A stretch of DNA of 8,991 nucleotides, taken from NCBI GenBank assembly GCA_022614705.1, contig JAKEIB010000212.1:1-8991 (forward strand), given 5' to 3'. The notes under the pieces were generated by a model that saw nothing but the letters and a program-made list of their open reading frames with translations, made no database searches and had not been told where the DNA came from. Both the position numbers and the translations under genes were made by a program. Shown piece by piece: positions 5,294 through 8,991 of the stretch (positions within the stretch are counted from its first letter, which is position 1; each line of letters opens with the position of its first letter). The stretch comes from Planctomycetota bacterium. GTDB taxonomy: Bacteria; Planctomycetota; Planctomycetia; Pirellulales; Lacipirellulaceae.

Positions 5294-5980
5294 TTATACT
5301 TTGTTTGTTTCCTGAATCACCACAAAACCGCCGTTGGGGCCGGGAATGGCGCCGCGAATCAAAATTAAATTGTTCTCGGCGTCAACTTTCACTAGCTTTT
5401 GATTGCGGACGGTCGTCTTGGCGTGACCCAGATGACCCGGCATCCGCTTTCCCTTCATCACGCGACTTGGGAACGCGCTGGCGCCGGTGCCGCCGAGTGC
5501 GCGGTGGCATTTTTTGACGCCGTGCGTAGCCCGCTGGCCGGAAAAGTTGTGCCGCTTGATTGCCCCGGCAAAGCCTCGGCCTTTGCTGATTCCCGTGATG
5601 TCGACCGTTTTTACGCCTTCCAGCGTGTCGACCTTCACTTGGCCGCCGATTTCGAGGCCGTTGGCGGGGCCGCGAATCTCGCGAATGAATCGCTTCGGCT
5701 CGCAGCCGGCCTTGGGGAGAAGCTCGACACCGGCCGATCCACGACGTTTTGAGCGTTTACTGTCGAGCTTGGCAACGTGACCACGGTCGCTTCGACTGGC
5801 CAATCGGCGCGGCTTATCGGCGAAGCCCAGTTGGACCGCCTCGTAGCCGTCTCGCTCGATCGTGCGGATCTGCAGCACGTCGCACGGGCCGGCCTGGATG
5901 ACCGTCACCGGGACCACCTGCCCCGACTCATCGTAGAGTTGCGTCATCCCGACCTTGCGGCCGAGTATTCCGATAGCCAT
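5294..5980 (-). CDS. rplC: 50S ribosomal protein L3
   Basis: L3 is an early-assembly 23S-binding protein whose long loop reaches toward the peptidyl transferase centre. The 228-residue product begins MAIGILGRKVGMTQLYDESG. It contains the family loop with GRGFAGAIKRHNFSG, ATHGVKKCHRALGGTGAS and VMKGKRMPGHLGHAKTTV, and ends LILIRGAIPGPNGGFVVI. The glutamine methylated by PrmB in E. coli is not present in the corresponding GASAFPSR stretch, as in many non-enteric bacteria. An aaagg motif about eight bases upstream supports the ATG at 5978-5980. Confidence 0.97.
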   Translation of the reverse strand: MAIGILGRKVGMTQLYDESGQVVPVTVIQAGPCDVLQIRTIERDGYEAVQLGFADKPRRLASRSDRGHVAKLDSKRSKRRGSAGVELLPKAGCEPKRFIREIRGPANGLEIGGQVKVDTLEGVKTVDITGISKGRGFAGAIKRHNFSGQRATHGVKKCHRALGGTGASAFPSRVMKGKRMPGHLGHAKTTVRNQKLVKVDAENNLILIRGAIPGPNGGFVVIQETNKV

Positions 5981-6016
5981 CGAAGTAACCTTTAGTCAGT
6001 TGCCCAGCGGGAGACA

Positions 6017-6033
6017 CGCGAATCGAGTTCGCG
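6017..6033. repeat. Short hairpin in the rpsJ-rplC spacer
   Basis: CGCGAA (6017-6022) and TTCGCG (6028-6033) form a 6-bp stem with a 5-nt loop. There is no T-run after it, so it is an RNA hairpin candidate of unknown role rather than a terminator. Confidence 0.4.
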
Positions 6034-6064
6034 CCTTATCCGTCGGACATCCAATCATATGTAG

Positions 6065-6133
6065 CAAGTCGTCAGTTTTCAGTTCTCAGTCGTCAGTTCT
6101 CAATGCTGAAAACTGACGACTGATAACTGAAGA
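6065..6133. repeat. Heptad inverted array G (TCAGT type), rpsJ-rplC spacer
   Basis: The left arm has four TCAGTNN words at 6072-6099 (tcagttt, tcagttc, tcagtcg, tcagttc), preceded by a degenerate word at 6065-6071. The right arm has three complementary words at 6110-6130 (aaactga, cgactga, taactga). A 16-nt perfect inverted repeat, agtcgtcagttttcag (6067-6082), pairs with 6106-6121. The word sequence differs from arrays A-F but the 7-nt spacing, the facing arms and the position against the upstream stop codon (rpsJ, 6134) are the same. Confidence 0.85.
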
Positions 6134-6457
6134 CTACCCGCTCGTCGCCTTGATCTTGATGTCGACGCCCGCCGGAAGGCTCAGCTTGTTGAGCGCTTCG
6201 ATCGTTTTGGCGGTCGCCTGCACAATGTCGATCAGCCGCTTGTGCGTGCGGATTTCAAACTGCTGCCGCGATTTCTTATCGACGTGCGGGCTGCGAAGCA
6301 CCGTGTAGCGCTCGATCCGTGTGGGCAGCGGAATCGGACCGTGCACGATCGAGTTCGTCCGCTTGGCCGTGTCGACGATCTCCGCCGCGCTTTGGTCGAG
6401 GACCGAGTGATCGTACGCTTCCATCCGGATGCGAATAATTTCCTGCGAAGCTGCCAC
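6134..6457 (-). CDS. rpsJ: 30S ribosomal protein S10
   Basis: S10 is a head protein of the 30S subunit and, as NusE, a transcription antitermination partner. The 107-residue product reads IRIRMEAYDHSVLDQSAAEIVDTAKR, then GPIPLPTRIERYTVLRSPHVDKKSRQQFEIRTHKRLIDI, a strong family match. The chosen start is GTG at 6455-6457 (Val-Ala-Ala-Ser), because AGAGGA at 6467-6472 sits nine bases upstream and the length then fits the usual 102-107. A longer frame reaching 6511 would translate the leader. It is the first gene of the operon. Confidence 0.95.
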   Translation of the reverse strand: MAASQEIIRIRMEAYDHSVLDQSAAEIVDTAKRTNSIVHGPIPLPTRIERYTVLRSPHVDKKSRQQFEIRTHKRLIDIVQATAKTIEALNKLSLPAGVDIKIKATSG

Positions 6458-6466
6458 GTGTGAACT

Positions 6467-6472
6467 TCCTCT
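6467..6472 (-). promoter_or_regulatory. Shine-Dalgarno site deciding the rpsJ start
   Basis: The mRNA-sense AGAGGA lies nine bases before the GTG at 6455-6457. It selects this start over in-frame upstream options that would translate the leader. Confidence 0.65.
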
Positions 6473-6505
6473 GCCGCCGCCGATTATCAAACAGCTAAAA
6501 CCCAG

Positions 6506-6554
6506 CCCCACGACGACTCGACACCGTCCCCGGTCGCCGCACGAAATCGTGGGG
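6506..6554 (-). promoter_or_regulatory. 5' leader stem-loop of the S10 operon mRNA
   Basis: CCCCACGA (6506-6513) and TCGTGGGG (6547-6554) are perfectly complementary over 8 bp and enclose 33 nt. These include a small ACCG-tccc-CGGT hairpin (6523-6534). Given the promoter at 6563-6592, the predicted transcript starts within a few bases of the stem. A short GGGTTTT follows the stem on the mRNA. This is a candidate for autoregulation, for example by L4, or for mRNA 5'-end protection. The role is inferred only. Confidence 0.45.
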
Positions 6555-6562
6555 AACTAGGA

Positions 6563-6592
6563 ATCATACCGCCCACGGCGAAAAGCTGTCAA
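6563..6592 (-). promoter_or_regulatory. Sigma70-type promoter of the S10 operon
   Basis: On the minus strand a perfect -35 box TTGACA (6587-6592) is followed by an 18-bp spacer and TATGAT (6563-6568), one base from the -10 consensus. An A/T-rich stretch (attcttaaattt, about 6600-6611) lies just upstream of the -35 box like an UP element. Transcription would start near 6556 and leave a leader of about 100 nt before rpsJ. Confidence 0.75.
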
Positions 6593-6664
6593 CCGCGCAA
6601 ATTTAAGAATGTCCAATCCGCCGGTGAAACGGTACTTTCGCGAAATTGTGACTGGCCGACGGCC

Positions 6665-6680
6665 TGCGGCGAACGCCGCA
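6665..6680. promoter_or_regulatory. Palindrome in the -35 region of the LarA-like gene (possible operator)
   Basis: TGCGGCG-aa-CGCCGCA is a perfect 16-base inverted repeat. It ends seven bases before the TATAAT at 6688 and occupies the place of a -35 box. It could bind a dimeric regulator, or could simply be a chance GC-rich palindrome. Confidence 0.35.
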
Positions 6681-6687
6681 TCACGAC

Positions 6688-6693
6688 TATAAT
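6688..6693 (+). promoter_or_regulatory. -10 box (TATAAT) upstream of the LarA-like gene
   Basis: A perfect TATAAT lies 42 bases before the ATG at 6736. No good -35 box is found at 16-18 bp spacing (the region is tgcggc-like), so activator dependence is possible. Confidence 0.45.
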
Positions 6694-6735
6694 CAACTCA
6701 GAAGAGCCGATTTTTCTGCAAAAACGTCGCAGTCG

Positions 6736-8022
6736 ATGAAACTTCTTCGCGTCCATCAAAAGCTGGTCTCGAATCCCCTCGTGGATATTCGCGCCGCCGT
6801 GCGCGAACAGCTCGACTCGCTCGGCCTCGACGCTCCACGCGGCGACGTCGGCATCACGGCGGGCAGCCGCGGGATTGCGAACATTGCGGCCGTCACGCGG
6901 GCCGCCGGCGATTGGCTCCGCGACCACGGCGCCCGGCCGTTCCTGTTCCCCGCGATGGGCTCGCACAACGGCGGCACGGCCGAGGGGCAACGAGCAATGA
7001 TCGAATCGCTCGGACTTACCGAACAGGCGATGGGCATGCCGATTCGCGCGTCGATGGACGTGGTGAAGCTCGGCACGGTCAGTAGCACGGACTTTAGTCC
7101 GATCGGCAAGGACGGACTGAAGTCCGTGCCACCGGGAGGTGGCGACGTGTGGATGGACCGCCATGCCTACGAGTCGGACGGCGTGCTGGTGCTCAACCGC
7201 ATCAAGCTGCACACATGCTTCTCCGGACCGGTACAAAGCGGGCTCGCGAAGATGATGGTCGTGGGCATGGGCAAGACGCCCTCCGCCACCACGTTTCACA
7301 ACGCGCCCACGCCACAGATGAAAGAGATGCTGCTCGAGATGGGCCAGGTCGTGCTCGATTCGGGCAAGATTTGGGCCGGACTCGCGATTTTGGAGGACGG
7401 CTACGATCAGACGGCCGAGCTGCACGCAGTCCGCCCGACCGACATTCTGAAACGCGAGCCCCAGCTCGTGGAACGTCATCGCGGCTACTTTCCACGCTTG
7501 CCGCTCGATCGTCTCAACGTACTGGTAGTCGACTCAATCGGTAAAACGTTCAGCGGCACCGGGATGGATACCAACGTCATCGGCTACCGCGGCGTCCGCG
7601 ACGGCGAGGACCTCACCAAGCCGGACATCCACGTCATCGCCGCGCTGGAGTTGCACCCATCGTCGCAAGGCAATGCGATCGGCATCGGCCTGGCCGATTT
7701 CATCACGCGCCGGCTGCGCGACGCGATCGACGAGCAGAAGACGTTTCTCAACACGTTCACCACCGGCCACATGAGCCGGGCCAAAATCCCCGTCACGTTT
7801 GCCGATGACGAAGAGCTCTTCCAGCGCCTGGCCGGCCGCTACGGCGAAGACGGCTGGCTCATCATCCCCAATACGCTGCACCTGGAAACGCTGTACGCGA
7901 GCGACAATCTGCGCGACGCGCTGGAGTCCAATCCGATTTGCGAAGTCGAGCCGCAGCCCGTGGAGCTGACGTTCACCGGCGGCCGGCATCGGTTGTCGTT
8001 TGACGGGCCACTGATGGGATGA
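6736..8022 (+). CDS. LarA-like / DUF2088 lactate racemase domain protein with a repeat-encoded insert
   Basis: The 428-residue product resembles LarA-superfamily proteins (nickel-pincer-nucleotide isomerases, usually annotated 'lactate racemase domain'). Landmarks are ITAGSRGIANI (residues 40-50), the histidine motif PAMGSHNGGTAEGQ (72-85), LNRIKLHTCF (153-162), SGLAKMMVVGMGK (168-180) with H188, and GTGMDTNVIG and GNAIGIGLADF in the C-terminal half. The substrate is unknown. No LarB, LarC or LarE homologue for cofactor synthesis is in the window. Residues 116-136 (starting SSTDFSPIGKDG) are encoded by a palindromic repeat and its flank, and are probably extra relative to homologues. The family motif, as I recall it, is IKPHTDF, so IKLHTCF is a deviation. 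The ATG has no strong SD site. Confidence 0.65.
   Translation: MKLLRVHQKLVSNPLVDIRAAVREQLDSLGLDAPRGDVGITAGSRGIANIAAVTRAAGDWLRDHGARPFLFPAMGSHNGGTAEGQRAMIESLGLTEQAMGMPIRASMDVVKLGTVSSTDFSPIGKDGLKSVPPGGGDVWMDRHAYESDGVLVLNRIKLHTCFSGPVQSGLAKMMVVGMGKTPSATTFHNAPTPQMKEMLLEMGQVVLDSGKIWAGLAILEDGYDQTAELHAVRPTDILKREPQLVERHRGYFPRLPLDRLNVLVVDSIGKTFSGTGMDTNVIGYRGVRDGEDLTKPDIHVIAALELHPSSQGNAIGIGLADFITRRLRDAIDEQKTFLNTFTTGHMSRAKIPVTFADDEELFQRLAGRYGEDGWLIIPNTLHLETLYASDNLRDALESNPICEVEPQPVELTFTGGRHRLSFDGPLMG
7085..7129. repeat. Twin-hairpin palindrome inside the LarA-like coding sequence
   Basis: gcacggactttagtccg (7085-7101) pairs with 7113-7129 at 16 of 17 positions; the exception can be a G-U pair in RNA. Each arm is itself palindromic: CGGACT-tt-AGTCCG (7088-7101) and CGGACT-ga-AGTCCG (7113-7126). 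It covers codons 117-132 without a stop or frame change. Confidence 0.85.
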
Positions 8023-8056
8023 CCAGTTTTGCCGCGCTTTCACAAGGTCAATCGCC

Positions 8057-8530
8057 ATGTATTTCTGGAATTTGAACGATCTGAAATCGCTGATGGCAAA
8101 CCGCCCGCTAACCGACCGCGAGGTGTTGCCTTACGTTATCGCGTACAGCGTATTAACGTCCGCTGCCTTCATGTTGCCAACACTGTCCGTCAACCGTTGG
8201 GATGCCGCTGGCGCCATCTGGAGCGTGGCCTTGGCAATCGGCGGCACGATATATGTTTACCGGCGTAATGGCGGCTCTGCCGGAGAGCACTTTCTGCAAC
8301 GTTTGCTGGTCATTGGCTGGGTTGTGGCAGTGCGCTTGGTAGTCGTTTTCTTTCTCGCCTTGATTGCGCTGTTCGTTGTCATCGAGATCTTTGGCGAACT
8401 CTCCGAGGAAACAACCTGGTATGAATTTCTCCTGATCGCTATCTGGGAGCTTATCGGCTATGAGCGAGTTGCTCATCACGTTGGGGACGTTGCGCAGCGA
8501 ACGGCTCACTTCCAGGGCGAACCGGCTTAG
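8057..8530 (+). CDS. Small membrane protein of unknown function
   Basis: The 157-residue product starts MYFWNLNDLKSLMANRPLT. It has about four hydrophobic segments (roughly residues 24-43, 50-68, 82-112 and 121-135), separated by short charged stretches such as YRRNGGSAGEHFLQR between segments 2 and 3. This indicates an integral inner-membrane protein; no catalytic motif or signal peptide is seen. It reads like a widespread class of uncharacterised proteins with an N-terminal Trp-Asn segment, but I cannot name a family. It starts 34 bases after the LarA-like stop, with AAGG nine bases before the ATG, so co-transcription is likely. Its stop overlaps that of the DUF202 gene. Confidence 0.7.
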   Translation: MYFWNLNDLKSLMANRPLTDREVLPYVIAYSVLTSAAFMLPTLSVNRWDAAGAIWSVALAIGGTIYVYRRNGGSAGEHFLQRLLVIGWVVAVRLVVVFFLALIALFVVIEIFGELSEETTWYEFLLIAIWELIGYERVAHHVGDVAQRTAHFQGEPA

Positions 8531-8823
8531 TCGCGACGGTTGATCGCTCGTCGCATCGCCAGAAATCGCCAAACTCCCGCGACACCGACGATCGTGCCGA
8601 GGCCGATGAAAACCCAGCCAGTGACGACGACGCTTTCGCTCTCGGCGACGAATTTCACAGCCGTGGCCCCCGCCACGAGCAGCATCAGCGACGTTCGCAG
8701 GTAAGACAGCAAAGTACGCTCATTGGCCAGCCGCGTGCGATCGAGCGCCAGGTGATCCCGGAGGATGAGTTCTTCGGGGCTGGATGGTTCGTGATTCACG
8801 GCTTTGCGGCACACGGGCGACAA
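8527..8823 (-). CDS. DUF202 family membrane protein
   Basis: The signature is LALDRTRLANERTLLSYLRTSLMLLVAG at about residues 25-52, matching the repeated Arg-Thr pattern of DUF202 (YidH-like) proteins. Two transmembrane helices follow (about 44-60 and 67-88) and a basic tail (RRAINRRD). The function of this family is not established. The TTG at 8821-8823 gives 98 residues; GTG codons at 8812-8814 and 8797-8799 are alternatives, and a weak aggg lies only before the TTG. The gene lies tail to tail with the plus-strand membrane protein, sharing three bases of their stop codons. Confidence 0.8.
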   Translation of the reverse strand: MSPVCRKAVNHEPSSPEELILRDHLALDRTRLANERTLLSYLRTSLMLLVAGATAVKFVAESESVVVTGWVFIGLGTIVGVAGVWRFLAMRRAINRRD

Positions 8824-8834
8824 TCTACCCTGTC

Positions 8835-8991
8835 ATGAATGCCGGGGCTAGTATCGCTGCGCGAGGAAGCGTCGTGAACGACCCTATTTCGTCGTCCCTG
8901 ATAAATCATTCTTGCATTAGCAATTTGAGGGTGCATTGCCGGCGACGTGGCGCTAAAATTTGCCAGGTTTTGGTCCCCAGGGTCCCGAAAG
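8835..8991 (+). CDS. Possible start of a further gene (partial, doubtful)
   Basis: An ATG at 8835-8837 opens a frame that stays open to the window edge (52 codons); a GTG at 8874-8876 is an alternative start. The translation (for example LRVHCRRRGAKICQVLVPR) is not recognisable and is rich in codons expected by chance. It lies head to head with the DUF202 gene, so part of 8824-8900 may instead be promoter. I see no convincing promoter boxes, repeats or RNA genes here. Confidence 0.2.
   Translation, partial: MNAGASIAARGSVVNDPISSSLINHSCISNLRVHCRRRGAKICQVLVPRVPK

Noticed and set aside
5700..5740. Loss of the PrmB-methylated glutamine in L3 as a notable oddity
   Set aside because: Many bacterial L3 proteins outside the enteric group lack this residue, so it is not informative.
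6458..6511. N-terminal extension of rpsJ into the leader
   Set aside because: It is not S10-like, and the GTG at 6455-6457 has a well-placed AGAGGA and gives the normal length.
6589..7479. Minus-strand open frame of 296 codons opposite the LarA-like gene
   Set aside because: It is His/Arg/Ala-rich with no recognisable motif, and the plus-strand gene has clear family landmarks.

Overview
The window is chromosomal DNA that looks like Planctomycetota, probably a Pirellulales-type organism. This rests on the wording of the ribosomal proteins, weak use of Shine-Dalgarno (SD) sites, GC-rich coding sequence and many short palindromic repeats between genes. The phylum call is inference, because no search could be run.

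Layout: positions 1-81 hold the last 26 codons of an unrecognised plus-strand gene. Positions 181-6457 hold one minus-strand ribosomal protein operon. In transcription order it is rpsJ, rplC, rplD, rplW, rplB, rpsS, rplV, rpsC, rplP, rpmC, rpsQ, rplN, which is the complete S10 cluster plus the first gene of the classical spc cluster. A near-consensus sigma70-type promoter (6563-6592) and a roughly 100-nt leader with a 5'-terminal stem precede rpsJ. The spc order stops after rplN, which faces the convergent partial gene. From 6736 a plus-strand unit encodes a LarA-like (lactate racemase superfamily) enzyme and then a small membrane protein. The latter meets a minus-strand DUF202 membrane protein tail to tail at 8527-8530. 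The last 168 bases hold only an unrecognised open frame running off the end.

The most unusual content lies between the ribosomal genes. Two gene pairs overlap (rplD/rplW by 1 nt, rpsC/rplP by 62 nt). All nine other spacers, and the spacer after rplN, contain a palindromic element that often runs almost exactly from the upstream stop codon to 5-9 nt before the next start. One group is built from 7-nt direct repeats arranged as two facing arms around a conserved core (GGCTNTC, AGCTNNN or TCAGTNN words). A second group is 'twin hairpins', in which each arm of a long inverted repeat is itself a palindrome. A third is a double-hairpin element present twice in opposite orientation. A further twin-hairpin element lies inside the LarA-like coding sequence, in frame, and appears to add a peptide to the protein.

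The ribosomal genes work together as co-transcribed parts of both subunits. Spacing and overlap suggest translational coupling at rplD-rplW and rpsC-rplP. The mRNA between most other genes is predicted to fold into strong hairpins.
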